Of a DNA stretch of 64,000 bases, positions 1 to 9,169 are shown one piece after another. Position 1 is the stretch's first letter. Each line of letters opens with the position of its first letter. The DNA is from Mariniblastus sp. (GTDB lineage Bacteria; Planctomycetota; Planctomycetia; Pirellulales; Pirellulaceae): the NCBI GenBank assembly GCA_028823415.1, contig JAPKBL010000017.1, positions 1-64,000 on the forward strand, read 5' to 3'. The notes beneath the pieces were generated by a model, which was not told where the DNA came from, did no database searches, and saw only the letters and a list, made by a program, of their open reading frames with translations. The translations under genes were made by a program, and so were the position numbers.

Positions 1-61
1 TGGTTGCCGCCTGCCAGTCACCCGTTCGCCAGCGGGACTAACAGCAGACGGTCAAATTGTC

Positions 62-3000
62 TCACACAGTTGACAATTCACCTGCCGTCTCGGCGTCGTT
101 CGCTGAATCGAACTCTGCGGGCGTTGCCTCATTTTTCGAGGGGACTGAATCCTTGAACGCGTCATCGGTTTTGTAAAGGTCGACGCCCATTTTTATTAAG
201 ATTGTTCCGTAGATATGATAGAAAACGGGAACCAGAATCAGGATCAGCAGCGTGCCCGTGAGGAGTCCAAAAATGATGCTGGTCGCCATCGGGATCAGAA
301 CCTGAGCCTGCATTGAGGTCTCGAAAAGAATCGGCGTCAGGCCAGCAATCGTGGTCATTGACGTTAGCATGATGGGACGGAACCGTCTTCGCCCCGCACT
401 CAGCAAGGCCGCTTCCAGTTTTATGCCGGTGCGAAGTTTGCGATTGATGAAGTCAACTAAGACAATCGAGTCATTCACGATGACACCAGTCAATGCAATG
501 AGTCCGAAAAAGCTAAACAGACTGAGATTAACACCGACGACATAGTGTCCGAGGATAGCGCCGAGCCAACCAAAAGGGATGATCGCAAGGATGATGGCCG
601 GTTGGACGTAGGATCGAAACTGCAAGGTTAAGAGGACGAACATGCAAAGGAGCGCGATTCCGAATCCAGTAAACATGCTGTTGATAGACTCTGTATTTTG
701 AGCCTGCTCGCCTTCCCAATTAAATGAAATGTCCGCTTCGTAAGGTTTGTCACTAAACTTCGTTTTGAGTTTGGGGATCAGTGTTCGCTGCATTTCGGCA
801 ATGATTTCGTAAGAATTCCCTTCTGTTGAGTCAACATCCGCAGACACAGTGACGCTTCTCATTTGGTCGAGGCGATTGATTTCGGAAGCTGATTGTTGGA
901 CTTCGATGTTGGCCACTTCAATCAACGGGCGTTCGATCCCCTGATTGTCGCGAATTCTAATCTGCTCAAAACCGCTCATGCTTTTGCGGTCTTTATAGGG
1001 ATATCGGACCATCAGTTTGACTTCATGCCGGCCTCGTTGAAGCCGCATTACTTCCGCGCCGAAATAGCCGGAACGAATGGTCGAGGAGAGAGAAGCCTCG
1101 TCGAGTCCGAGGTTTTTTCCTAATTCATTGAGGCTAAGCATAACTTCCCGCTTACCCGGACGGCTATCGTCTTCAATGTCTTTGACGCCTTTTTGGGTTG
1201 CTAGATACGTTTTGCAATCTTCGATCACCTCATCGAGATAAGGCACACCTTTTTTATCGGCAAGGATTTTAAACTCGATGGAAGCGCCGCCCGGTCCCAT
1301 GGATTGCATGCCGAATTTGAGCGCATCGTAGCCGACGATGTCATTGTTTTCTTCTATCTTTCTACGCCAGCGACCATTAATGTTTTCGCTGGTGAGCCTT
1401 AGCTTTTTGTCAAGTTTTGAGAAATTTCGCTGGTCGGCGTTAATTAGCTGCACCTCGACGCTGCCAACATGACTACCGTTGGTAACACCCATCGGGCCTA
1501 GGTTACCATTTCCAACTTCACCGACACGGCGGTAGATGTTCGTAAAAACTGAGTAATCCGGATCGAAGTCAATTCCCGCATCCAAAAGATCCGCCCGAAT
1601 TTCTTCGTCCACCTGTTCAAAAGAATTCGCAAGCACATCGACGGCATCCGACGCGAATTGCTCCTGGGTTCCGTTAGGAAAGACAACGGTGGCACTGATA
1701 TCTCTGCCGTCCATTTTTGGCATGACGGAATACGGAACCAAGCCGTATAAAACAAGGGAAACGGAACACATGAACGACGTGAGAACCGTTGAAATGACAA
1801 TTGATTTATGTCGGAGAGACCATCCCAGCAAGGGCGCGTAAAGATAATCGATCGTCAGTTCCATCCCTCGCGAGGAAAAACGATTAACTTTTTCAAAGAC
1901 TTTTAGTAACGGCTTAAATACGTAAAATATTACTCCCATTGCCCGCATAAACAAATTCTTGTCATGGGACAGGTGAGCGGGCAAGATAAAGGTACTTTCG
2001 ATCAATGAGATCACAAGCATTGCAATGACAGCAACCGGCATGATTTCAATGAACTTGCCCATCACTCCTGTAACGTACATCAGAGGCATAAATGCGATAA
2101 TGGTTGTGCCCACCGATGCGCAAACTGCAGGTAACACTTCCGCAGTGCCATAAACCGCGGCGTTGATGAAATCAAAACCCTCTTCGCGTTTCGAATAAAT
2201 GTTTTCACCGATCACGATTGCATCATCAACGACAATTCCCAGCGCCATTAGAAACGCGAACATGGATAGCATGTTGAGCGTTTGACCGGTGAGTAGGAGA
2301 ATGAAGCCAGCGGCAAGAATTGATGCTGGAATCCCCATGGCGACCCAAAAAGCAAGACGAAGATCTAGAAAAACAGCCAAAACCACAAACACCGCAACCA
2401 GTCCCATAATCCCATTCGAGCTCAACATTTCGATTCGATCTCGGACGTCTTCAGAGACGTCACCCCACGTTTGAATCTGATAGGTCCCGACGCTAAAGGG
2501 TGCGGTCTGCTCGGCCTGTCTTACATAGGATTTAACCGCCTCGACGATCGTGAAAAGATCTTCTTCACTTGTTTTGGAGACCCTAATTACAAGGGCGTCT
2601 CTGTTGTTAATCGAATGAGTTGAGGAAGTTTCCGCGAATCCGTCGATGACCTCAGCCACGTCGCTGACAATAATTGGGGCACCGTTACCACCGTTGGCCA
2701 TGATCGATAGTTTGGCGATTTCGCTGCCTAGTTCTTTACGTCTTTCACTACGCAGAATTAATTTTTGGCGTTGCGTTTCCATCGTTCCGCCGGGCATGTC
2801 GGTGTTTTGCTGGCGGATAATCTGAGCGATTTGATCTAAGCTGAGGCCGTACTTGCGAAGATTGTCTTCGGAAACTTCGACCGCAATCTCGTAAGGCTGA
2901 GCCGCGACGATTTCCGCATTTGAAATTGCGGGGCCTTTAGGTTGGTAAAGAAAAGAGAGCATTTTCCGAAATGGATTACTGGAGGGAACGGGGCGTTTTT

Positions 3001-3517
3001 GAAGGAGATCGGCTCGAACCTGTTCAGCAATTTCGCGTAATTGTTTTTGCTGATCGAGGGTCGATTCCTCGTTCCGTAGCGGCGCAAGGATCCCCACAGA
3101 AATTGCAGGCGCGCGAAAAATGATCTGTTTGACTTCTGGATCCTCAGCGTTGGGAGGAAACGTCGATACTTGGTCAATTGCAGAACGAACATCATTGAGA
3201 ACCTTTTGAACATCGCTAACGTTGTTGTTGAGTTCTAAAATGACATAGCCAAAACTCTCCATCCCGACGGAAGTCATTTTTTTAACTCCGTCCAAATTGG
3301 CAACTGCCGATTCGACTTTCTGACAAATCCCTACCTCAGTCTCCTCTGGTGTCGCTCCCGGAAAAGGGACACTTACCAGAACGATCTCTAATGCAAAGTT
3401 AGGAAATACTTCGCGACGCATTACAACCATGCTCATAGCACCAATGAGCATTGAGACGATTAAAAGCGTATTCATAGCGGGCGAGTTTTTAATTGCCCAG
3501 CGTATTACAGATTTCAT
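62..3517 (-). CDS. RND-family efflux transporter permease
   Basis: Inner-membrane, proton-driven RND pump subunit (AcrB/MdtB/CzcA superfamily, 1151 aa, slightly longer than the usual 1020-1050). A first membrane helix lies at about residues 16-34, followed by a large periplasmic porter domain. A block of helices from about 365 contains the proton-relay pair D431-D432 in the motif GIVVDDAIVIGENI. A second periplasmic domain and a second helix block (with GVIVNDSIVLVDF) complete the internal duplication typical of RND pumps. It is the last gene of a minus-strand operon behind a TetR-type regulator and an HlyD-type adaptor, so it very probably forms a tripartite efflux pump with that adaptor. 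No outer-membrane TolC-like gene is present here. Substrate cannot be told from the sequence. Confidence 0.95.
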   Translation of the reverse strand: MKSVIRWAIKNSPAMNTLLIVSMLIGAMSMVVMRREVFPNFALEIVLVSVPFPGATPEETEVGICQKVESAVANLDGVKKMTSVGMESFGYVILELNNNVSDVQKVLNDVRSAIDQVSTFPPNAEDPEVKQIIFRAPAISVGILAPLRNEESTLDQQKQLREIAEQVRADLLQKRPVPSSNPFRKMLSFLYQPKGPAISNAEIVAAQPYEIAVEVSEDNLRKYGLSLDQIAQIIRQQNTDMPGGTMETQRQKLILRSERRKELGSEIAKLSIMANGGNGAPIIVSDVAEVIDGFAETSSTHSINNRDALVIRVSKTSEEDLFTIVEAVKSYVRQAEQTAPFSVGTYQIQTWGDVSEDVRDRIEMLSSNGIMGLVAVFVVLAVFLDLRLAFWVAMGIPASILAAGFILLLTGQTLNMLSMFAFLMALGIVVDDAIVIGENIYSKREEGFDFINAAVYGTAEVLPAVCASVGTTIIAFMPLMYVTGVMGKFIEIMPVAVIAMLVISLIESTFILPAHLSHDKNLFMRAMGVIFYVFKPLLKVFEKVNRFSSRGMELTIDYLYAPLLGWSLRHKSIVISTVLTSFMCSVSLVLYGLVPYSVMPKMDGRDISATVVFPNGTQEQFASDAVDVLANSFEQVDEEIRADLLDAGIDFDPDYSVFTNIYRRVGEVGNGNLGPMGVTNGSHVGSVEVQLINADQRNFSKLDKKLRLTSENINGRWRRKIEENNDIVGYDALKFGMQSMGPGGASIEFKILADKKGVPYLDEVIEDCKTYLATQKGVKDIEDDSRPGKREVMLSLNELGKNLGLDEASLSSTIRSGYFGAEVMRLQRGRHEVKLMVRYPYKDRKSMSGFEQIRIRDNQGIERPLIEVANIEVQQSASEINRLDQMRSVTVSADVDSTEGNSYEIIAEMQRTLIPKLKTKFSDKPYEADISFNWEGEQAQNTESINSMFTGFGIALLCMFVLLTLQFRSYVQPAIILAIIPFGWLGAILGHYVVGVNLSLFSFFGLIALTGVIVNDSIVLVDFINRKLRTGIKLEAALLSAGRRRFRPIMLTSMTTIAGLTPILFETSMQAQVLIPMATSIIFGLLTGTLLILILVPVFYHIYGTILIKMGVDLYKTDDAFKDSVPSKNEATPAEFDSANDAETAGELSTV

Positions 3518-3643
3518 TCAATTACCAAATATATTTTTGCAAAGGTTCTAAATCGAAAAGTTCTGGGTTAGTTGTTCCAAACCGTGGTTTGGGTTCGTGT
3601 TTAACCAAGAGACAAGCGGAGCGACCCGTTAGGCGAAACCTCT

Positions 3644-5233
3644 CTACTGGAATTTAAAGAGGGGTACAAGGTTGCCTTTAGCATTCTTTAAGTTGGTTCG
3701 GGCGGTCGCTCGGTCAGGGTCAAAAGGGCTAGTGATGATCTTGAAGTGTTCCGGGAGATCGTCTGGCTTTCGAATGATCGCATAGTCTCCACCAGCATTG
3801 CGGTCCACTACCTCCACGTCGATTTCGTGGAGTACCTGTTGCACAGTTGGATCTGAATCGTCGACAGCCCAAAGGGACTCCCCGGTATCACTAAGTGCAT
3901 CGGAGGGGATTTTATAGTATTTAGAATTTCCCTCGCTGGCGCTTACCGTAATGGACAATTTTAATTTGACAAACATCCCACGAACCAGCCGGAATTTGGG
4001 TGAGTCTACATATTGGGTTGGGTTAGGATCGTTTTCAGGGGGCCAAATTGGGTCTTCGACCACGATTCGGCAGGGAATTGTTCGTGTTGACTCGTCCCGA
4101 CCGCTTCCATTAACGCTAACCAAGTTGCCCACCCAAGATGGATCCCCTCCGGCTAGGCCTAAGTTAATCAAATCTGGATCGGTTATCGTCACAGGTGTTA
4201 TTGGAACTGCAGCATCGTCCGTCGGGCTTACGGACGTAGTATCTGCTGAAGGATTCGGGCTGTTTGTCTTCAACCAAAGGAGGTCCGTTGGTGTTAGATT
4301 CGTGATAATTTCTGCTGTTTCAATGTCCTCAAGAATAAACAGAGGATCGCCCGCTCGGACGTAATCGCCTTCTTGGACCATCTCGCGAACAACAATCCAG
4401 CCGATGGGTGCGATAATGTTCGTCCGTTCTTTGTCCAGTTCTGCCTTTTTCAGCTTTTGAGCCGCGACTTTCTCAGAAGTCACCATGCGGGATTTTCTTG
4501 CTCGCAAATTCGATAGGTTGTTTTCGAGATTAGTCAGGGAATTATCAGCAACGAGCTTAGACCGCTCGGCCTGAGTTATCTCTGATTTGGTTCCAATTTT
4601 TAGAATCCGATCATACTCATCTTGGACTAGGCCAATTTCGCTCATCGTGTTTTTCCTGAGGTTCTCGGCACCCAGGATTTCCTTTTCAATTTCATTAACC
4701 TGGTCGCTTGCTTGCTGTAACTCCTGAAAGGCGGTATCACGCTGTATTTGATAGAGCTGCGGGTCGATTTCGATCAGCGGTTTGGTATCTTCGATTTTTG
4801 TTCCCGCCTCAAGACGTTCGTCTTTGCGTTTAACTTCACCGCTGACTTGGGCTGCAATTTTCATTTCTCGAAATGGCACCACGGTCCCTGATATTTCGCG
4901 GGTAATTTCCCCGTAATAAGTTGTAGGATTTTCGTAGGCTACCTGTTGAGGGCCATCCTTGGGACTTACGGGGTCTTCTGCTGTTTTATTCGATAGTACG
5001 TAAACGAGAACGGCAATTCCGAAACTCAAAATGACAATCGAAAGAACGTATTTGTAAACTTCGTTCATCATAAACATCTTTCCCATCGTTGATTCCCGCC
5101 GATTAGATGGGCCTTCGGTGTTGTGCTCAACCTCCAACGGTTGATCCTTGATGATGGAATCAGACGCTGGATGAGCGTTAGGTGTCGGAGACGCGTCGGT
5201 TTGTGGCGAAGTGTCAGCTGTTGAGTTTGGCAT
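3644..5233 (-). CDS. HlyD/RND periplasmic adaptor subunit (membrane fusion protein)
   Basis: Adaptor that links the RND permease to an outer-membrane channel. It has an unusually long polar N-terminus (about 60 aa, Pro/Ser/Thr rich), one membrane anchor at about 61-81, a biotinyl-lipoyl half-motif near residue 115 (VPFREMKIAAQVSGEV), a long coiled-coil hairpin (about 160-260), the second lipoyl half (APIGWIVVREMVQEGDYV) and beta-barrel and membrane-proximal domains. It is anchored by a helix, not a lipobox. A Pro/Thr/Asp-rich insertion lies in the C-terminal third. An internal ATG at codon 50 could be the true start and would remove most of the polar tail. It sits 64 bp after the TetR gene and 126 bp before the permease gene, all on the minus strand. 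Confidence 0.92.
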   Translation of the reverse strand: MPNSTADTSPQTDASPTPNAHPASDSIIKDQPLEVEHNTEGPSNRRESTMGKMFMMNEVYKYVLSIVILSFGIAVLVYVLSNKTAEDPVSPKDGPQQVAYENPTTYYGEITREISGTVVPFREMKIAAQVSGEVKRKDERLEAGTKIEDTKPLIEIDPQLYQIQRDTAFQELQQASDQVNEIEKEILGAENLRKNTMSEIGLVQDEYDRILKIGTKSEITQAERSKLVADNSLTNLENNLSNLRARKSRMVTSEKVAAQKLKKAELDKERTNIIAPIGWIVVREMVQEGDYVRAGDPLFILEDIETAEIITNLTPTDLLWLKTNSPNPSADTTSVSPTDDAAVPITPVTITDPDLINLGLAGGDPSWVGNLVSVNGSGRDESTRTIPCRIVVEDPIWPPENDPNPTQYVDSPKFRLVRGMFVKLKLSITVSASEGNSKYYKIPSDALSDTGESLWAVDDSDPTVQQVLHEIDVEVVDRNAGGDYAIIRKPDDLPEHFKIITSPFDPDRATARTNLKNAKGNLVPLFKFQ

Positions 5234-5297
5234 GTTCTTGTGAATATCTAAATTGCGTATGTTGATTGAGTGGCAGTGTTACTGCGGGTCGTTCTGT

Positions 5298-5984
5298 TTA
5301 CTGTTTTGTTGCGATTGAATTCGGAGGACGTAAGTTTTCGAGCGTTTGATACTGCTTTAATCCACCGATTGAGAACAGATGGATGTGGTGGGCTAAATTA
5401 TCTAGATCGTACTGATCGACGTAGTCTTGTTGCTCGATCAATAATCTCGTCATCTCTGCCGAAAAACGGTAGTAGAGACACTGGCCGATAATACTAAAGC
5501 CAATTTTATTTCGGGTTGGTTCTGGAAGACGATGACCGACAAGATCGTCTACGATTCCGCACAGAGTGTCGAAGAATGGGCGAAAGTATTCCTCGACGAG
5601 ATGTTTGCAGGTTTCGGTTGGCTCGAGAATCTCACGCATTAATAGGCGGACCTGCCAAGGTTCGGTTTGCATCGCCACCAAACGCCGCAGAATGAGTGTG
5701 ATGAAATCAAGTAGTTTCTGTTGGGGGTCGGTGGTGTCGTCCCAATTGGGTTCGGGAACCTGTTCGACCCGCATTTCACGAGCGAGGACGACAGTCTGGT
5801 GGTACAGTTGGCGTTTGTCGCCAAAGTAGTAGTTGATGCTCGCGACGTTGACGTGCGCCTGTTCGCAGATCTCGCGAACCGTGGTGGCGCGGAATCCCTT
5901 TTCCGCGAAAATGGGCCCCGCTTCAAGAAGGATCCGCCCCCGTGTCGAGTCGCCGGGAGTCATATTAAGATCAGTTGGGGGCAT
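5298..5984 (-). CDS. TetR/AcrR-family transcriptional regulator (CerR-type C-terminus)
   Basis: Ligand-responsive repressor, 228 aa. The N-terminal helix-turn-helix lies at about 34-57 (TTVREICEQAHVNVASINYYF), a canonical TetR recognition region. The C-terminal ligand domain resembles the CerR/DUF1956 group (LLMREILEPTETCKHLVEEYFRP-like segment). It is the first gene of the minus-strand operon with the adaptor and RND permease. A perfect 8-2-8 palindrome at 6083-6100, about 100 bp upstream, is its likely operator. The simplest model is autorepression of the whole pump operon, relieved by a pump substrate. The ligand is unknown. Confidence 0.93.
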   Translation of the reverse strand: MPPTDLNMTPGDSTRGRILLEAGPIFAEKGFRATTVREICEQAHVNVASINYYFGDKRQLYHQTVVLAREMRVEQVPEPNWDDTTDPQQKLLDFITLILRRLVAMQTEPWQVRLLMREILEPTETCKHLVEEYFRPFFDTLCGIVDDLVGHRLPEPTRNKIGFSIIGQCLYYRFSAEMTRLLIEQQDYVDQYDLDNLAHHIHLFSIGGLKQYQTLENLRPPNSIATKQ

Positions 5985-6082
5985 TGGATTTTCGAGTTTT
6001 CTCTTTACCTGTGATCCTTGCGGATTTCGTGGGAATTACCGGTTTCGTTGGGGCTGACGCGAAGTCTCTGTCAAACAACTGT

Positions 6083-6100
6083 ATTAAACACTTGTTTAAT
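6083..6100. promoter_or_regulatory. Candidate TetR operator (perfect palindrome)
   Basis: ATTAAACA-CT-TGTTTAAT is a perfect 8-bp inverted repeat with a 2-bp centre, about 100 bp upstream of the tetR start. Size and symmetry fit a TetR-family dimer site, and the position fits autoregulation of the tetR-hlyD-RND operon. Confidence 0.6.
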
Positions 6101-6867
6101 CACAACCGCACTTGCAATATTTCGCGTGTTTTGCGAGGGAAAATGTGCGAAAGTGCCTAGTTTTGTGGCGATTTCAACGCTTTTGTGGTCCTTCAAACAG
6201 CTTTTCGGATTCCTATATATTTTGTCTTGTGAATGGGATCACGCACTTAATTTTTGGGCTCCGCAGATTCTCGGAAGTTCCTACTTTGGATTTGTCTTTA
6301 TCTCTCCCGGAGTTGGCTGTTGAGTGTTTGAAGATGTAAAATTTCCGACATTCAAGGTTCACATAAACTATTTTCGAGTCATTGGCGCGTCTCGCATGTT
6401 GGTTTTGTTAGGCAGAATCGCGGGGGAGCGTGATTCTGCTGGATTTAATCTCTAGGAGGGATCCGCTCGTACCTTTCATCCAACTCCGTGCTGCATCTCG
6501 ATTCCCCGCAAGCTGCCTCGTTACGACGTTCGACGACGAGTAATTTGTGACTGTGACGCCAAATGATCGCTGGTAGTTGCAATGGGTGGAAAATTGTCGA
6601 CCTTACCGACAAAAGTTTTAAGCCACGTCGAAGCGTGCCATTGATCTGATTCACAATTTTTCATTTCCGGCGAGTTGAACCCTAATTGTCTTTCACTTGG
6701 TTCGTCAAATCCTTTGAAACCATTGGATTGACGCTATCGATATGTTAATCTGATCGACCGCCGTTCTTGCCTAGGAAGGCTTTGATCTGGTTTAGGTAAC
6801 TCGTTCAGACGGGTTAGAGTTTGGTAAATTAGTCCACAACGAGTGTGTTTTAGAATAAGGTGTTTCG
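6101..6867. other. Intergenic, no supported gene
   Basis: This 767-bp gap separates the minus-strand efflux operon from a plus-strand lipoprotein gene. Short open frames here lack any recognisable protein character. The only structure I see is an 8-bp perfect inverted repeat (GCAGAATC at 6412-6419 and GATTCTGC at 6432-6439, 12-nt loop) without a following T-run. Confidence 0.5.
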
Positions 6868-7266
6868 ATGAACTTAAGATTTATTTTATTGGGTTTGATG
6901 GTTCTACCGTTGGTTGGTTGCGAAGAAGAAAAGCAACCAACGAAGGAAGTCACGGAATTGATTGCGTCATCGCCCGACGAAGTTGCCTTTACCTATGACG
7001 AAATCATGGCGATGTCAAACGACGATTTGAAGGTAAATCTCTCGGAGCTTTATGCTCGATTAAGAATCAAAAGGGGGGGCAAGGAGCCATCCGTTGCCGG
7101 TGCCAGTGTCGGAGGCGGTTCGGAAACTGCGCCCAAGACCGAACCTGCGACTGATGCTGTTCCCGAGCCAGAGGTGGGCGAGAATCCGGATTCCGATAAG
7201 CCGTTGAGGTATGAAGCTCTTCCAGCCGAGGTGATGCGTCAGCTTGAATTCGCGCGAGAAAACTGA
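6868..7266 (+). CDS. Small predicted lipoprotein, unknown function
   Basis: 132-aa protein with a clear lipoprotein signal: MNLRFILLGLMVLPLVGC, lipobox LVGC with the modified Cys at residue 18, followed directly by an acidic stretch. The mature part has a short helical segment (about 45-70) and a low-complexity Pro/Glu/Thr/Ala linker (about 80-112). No catalytic motif or known family is recognisable. It stands alone on the plus strand and is followed by a long imperfect hairpin (7331-7361). Function unknown; the signal peptide and codon pattern make it likely to be a real gene. Confidence 0.72.
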   Translation: MNLRFILLGLMVLPLVGCEEEKQPTKEVTELIASSPDEVAFTYDEIMAMSNDDLKVNLSELYARLRIKRGGKEPSVAGASVGGGSETAPKTEPATDAVPEPEVGENPDSDKPLRYEALPAEVMRQLEFAREN

Positions 7267-7330
7267 GACACGATTGATTCACACATAAATCCGTCGTAGA
7301 TTGAGGTGCAATTGCCACCACGCTATGTGC

Positions 7331-7361
7331 CAGTTCTTGCGATCTCAGATCGTAAGAACTG
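7331..7361. repeat. Long inverted repeat downstream of lipoprotein gene
   Basis: Arms CAGTTCTTGCGATCT (7331-7345) and AGATCGTAAGAACTG (7347-7361) are complementary over 15 bp with a single G-T pair and a one-base centre. There is no T-run after it, so it is not a standard intrinsic terminator. It could be a protein-binding dyad, an mRNA 3' stabiliser or a decayed mobile repeat. Confidence 0.7.
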
Positions 7362-7437
7362 CGGTGTGGAGGCTTCGCTTACGGATTATTTGCCGATTGC
7401 CAGTTCAACCTGAGTCCAACGGCTGAAACCGATCCTG

Positions 7438-7497
7438 CTGCGAATTCCATGGCACTGCGAATTCCATGGTACTGCGAATTCCATGGCACTGCGAATG
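7438..7497 (+). repeat. 17-bp tandem repeat, 3.5 copies
   Basis: Unit CTGCGAATTCCATGGCA is repeated at 7438-7454, 7455-7471 (one base changed) and 7472-7488, with a partial fourth copy to 7497. Each unit contains the overlapping palindromes GAATTC and CCATGG. It is intergenic, or at the very start of a doubtful 87-aa reading frame. Confidence 0.9.
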
Positions 7498-7746
7498 TGG
7501 GGCGTCACCGGCGCCGCCGTTCAAACGCTGGGAATTGAACCGCATAATCTGGATTTGGCGAGTGCCAGTCATTTCCCGCACCATTTAGCCTCCAGTCTCG
7601 ATGATACGATCGCCGAAAATGACGACATAGAGCAGAAATTTCTATTGGTAGCAGGCGGATTTCGCGATTTCTCGAGAATCACTTCAGGTTACCCTGTTGA
7701 GTGGCGCGAAATTTGTTTAAAGAATAAAGACGCAATATTAAACTAG
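7483..7746 (+). CDS. Doubtful small open reading frame (87 aa)
   Basis: An ATG inside the third 17-bp repeat unit opens an 87-codon frame. The product (MALRMWGVTGAAVQTLG start) has no signal peptide, membrane segment or family motif that I recognise, and no good ribosome-binding site precedes it. It may be a remnant of a decayed gene or a chance frame. Listed only because nothing else explains this stretch. Confidence 0.2.
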   Translation: MALRMWGVTGAAVQTLGIEPHNLDLASASHFPHHLASSLDDTIAENDDIEQKFLLVAGGFRDFSRITSGYPVEWREICLKNKDAILN

Positions 7747-7827
7747 ATGTACAAGTTTTGGTCCAATTCGAAAAACCTCGAATCGGCAATTGTGCCGCGG
7801 GCTATAGGATCTTTGATTGAAACGTTA

Positions 7828-7877
7828 CTCAACGCAAGACCATTCGCGATGCGAATGTGACCAAACATTGCGTTGAG
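7828..7877 (+). promoter_or_regulatory. Nested hairpin in the leader of the substrate-binding-like gene
   Basis: Outer arms CTCAACGCAA (7828-7837) and TTGCGTTGAG (7868-7877) are perfectly complementary. They enclose a second perfect hairpin CATTCGC-GAT-GCGAATG (7841-7857). The structure ends 27 nt before the ATG at 7905, which places it in the 5' untranslated region. It does not match a TPP riboswitch or any other riboswitch consensus that I know. Confidence 0.6.
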
Positions 7878-7904
7878 AGCGAGTGAATTTGGTGGGCGGA
7901 TGGC

Positions 7905-8795
7905 ATGTCAATTGAGAACTCTCGAAACAATAATACTAAAGATTCGATCGTCGTCGCCGGCGTGCCGGAGCATTTTAATTTACCCTGGCATCTCGCCATT
8001 GAATCGGGCCAATTCGAGGATCACGGACTGAACGTTGTTTTTGATGAGGTTCCTGGCGGCACCGGCGAAATGACTCAGCGGTTGAGCAATCGTGATTGCG
8101 ATGTATCGGTTGTGCTTGCAGAAGGTGGAGTAGCCGCACTTTTAAACGGCGCCTCTGGCTGGATCGTAAAAACGTTTGTAGATTCGCCGCTGTTGTGGGG
8201 GATTCATGTGTCCGGGAAAAGCGATATCGCTCAACCCGAACAGATTGAAAATTCTCGGTATGCAATTAGTCGCCATGGTTCCGGTTCGCACTTAATGTCA
8301 ATTGTCGATGCTTCGGAACGGGGTTGGAAGACCGATTCCATGAATTTCGTCGAAGTTGGGAGCCTCGATGGAGCGAGAAAAGCGCTCGCCGAAAATTCAG
8401 TGGACGTGTTCTTTTGGGAGCGATTTACGACGTCACCATTGGTTCGCTCTGGAGAGTTTAGACGATTGACCGATCGCGCTGCTGATTGGCCGGCATTTGT
8501 GATCTGTGCGACCGACGAAATGGTTCAGACCAGACGAGAAGAACTGCGTTTGATGCTCGAGATTTTAAACAATTCCTGTCGCGATTTGATGCAATCGCCA
8601 AATGCTTGTGAAATTATTGCAAGGCGATATAGTATCGACTTAGAAGAGGTTAAATCGTGGTTTCAGCTGACGCGTTGGAACACAGAATTGGGTTTAAATA
8701 AAGAGCCATTGGAGCGAATTAAGAATTACCTCAGCAGACTGGGAATCATTAATGAGAATCCGGTTCGGAGTGAAGAATTATGGTTCAACCTCTGA
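7905..8795 (+). CDS. Cytoplasmic periplasmic-binding-protein-like (NMT1/THI5, Ca3427-like) protein
   Basis: 296-aa type II substrate-binding fold resembling the SsuA/THI5 (NMT1) group. It opens with VAGVPEHFNLPWHLAIESGQF, continues through a gate-like segment (NRDCDVSVVLAEGGVAALLNG) and a hinge region (SRHGSGSHLMSIVDASERGW). There is no signal peptide or lipobox, so unlike a transporter-coupled binding protein it probably stays in the cytoplasm. This resembles the fungal/bacterial Ca3427-like family related to thiamine-pyrimidine synthesis proteins. No ABC permease or ATPase lies next to it. A Dabb-family gene follows 74 bp later on the same strand. Ligand is unknown; a pyrimidine-type ligand is a guess from the family. 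Confidence 0.75.
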   Translation: MSIENSRNNNTKDSIVVAGVPEHFNLPWHLAIESGQFEDHGLNVVFDEVPGGTGEMTQRLSNRDCDVSVVLAEGGVAALLNGASGWIVKTFVDSPLLWGIHVSGKSDIAQPEQIENSRYAISRHGSGSHLMSIVDASERGWKTDSMNFVEVGSLDGARKALAENSVDVFFWERFTTSPLVRSGEFRRLTDRAADWPAFVICATDEMVQTRREELRLMLEILNNSCRDLMQSPNACEIIARRYSIDLEEVKSWFQLTRWNTELGLNKEPLERIKNYLSRLGIINENPVRSEELWFNL

Positions 8796-8869
8796 ACAAA
8801 TACCCCTGATACTAAATTGGTTCGCGGCTTTAAAATGCGACATTAAGATACGGAAAGCGAGACGTCATT

Positions 8870-9169
8870 GTGATTAGACACACGGTTATGTTTACCTTAA
8901 AACACGAATCAAATTCGCGTGAGGAATCCGAGTTCTTGATCGCCGCGCTGGCACTGGAAACGATTGAAAGCGTTCGCAAGTTTGAGCGTTTGAGGCAAAC
9001 CAGTGCAAAGTGCAATCATCGATTCGGATTTTCAATGGAGTTTGAATCGCGAGAGGGCTACGAATTCTATAATAACCATCCAACGCATACCAAATTTGTA
9101 GAAGATTACTGGATTCCAGAGGTCGCGGATTTTCAAGAAATCGATTACGAACTCTATCAAGCTCAATAA
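8870..9169 (+). CDS. Dabb-family (stress-responsive alpha/beta barrel) protein
   Basis: 99-aa single-domain protein that begins with the family's signature MIRHTVMFTLK (GTG start) and ends with a strand and helix around YNNHPTHTKFVEDYWIPEVADFQEIDYEL. Dabb proteins are small dimeric ferredoxin-like barrels; some are enzymes such as olivetolic acid cyclase, most are uncharacterised. It probably forms a two-gene unit with the binding-protein-like gene before it. The sulfatase beyond is convergent. Confidence 0.85.
   Translation: MIRHTVMFTLKHESNSREESEFLIAALALETIESVRKFERLRQTSAKCNHRFGFSMEFESREGYEFYNNHPTHTKFVEDYWIPEVADFQEIDYELYQAQ

Noticed and set aside
1498-1800. Minus-strand open frame inside the RND permease gene
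   Set aside because: Same strand but different frame, no homology and full overlap with a strongly supported gene.
7828-7877. TPP riboswitch upstream of the THI5-like gene
   Set aside because: The conserved CUGAGA and other TPP aptamer elements are absent; only generic nested hairpins are present.
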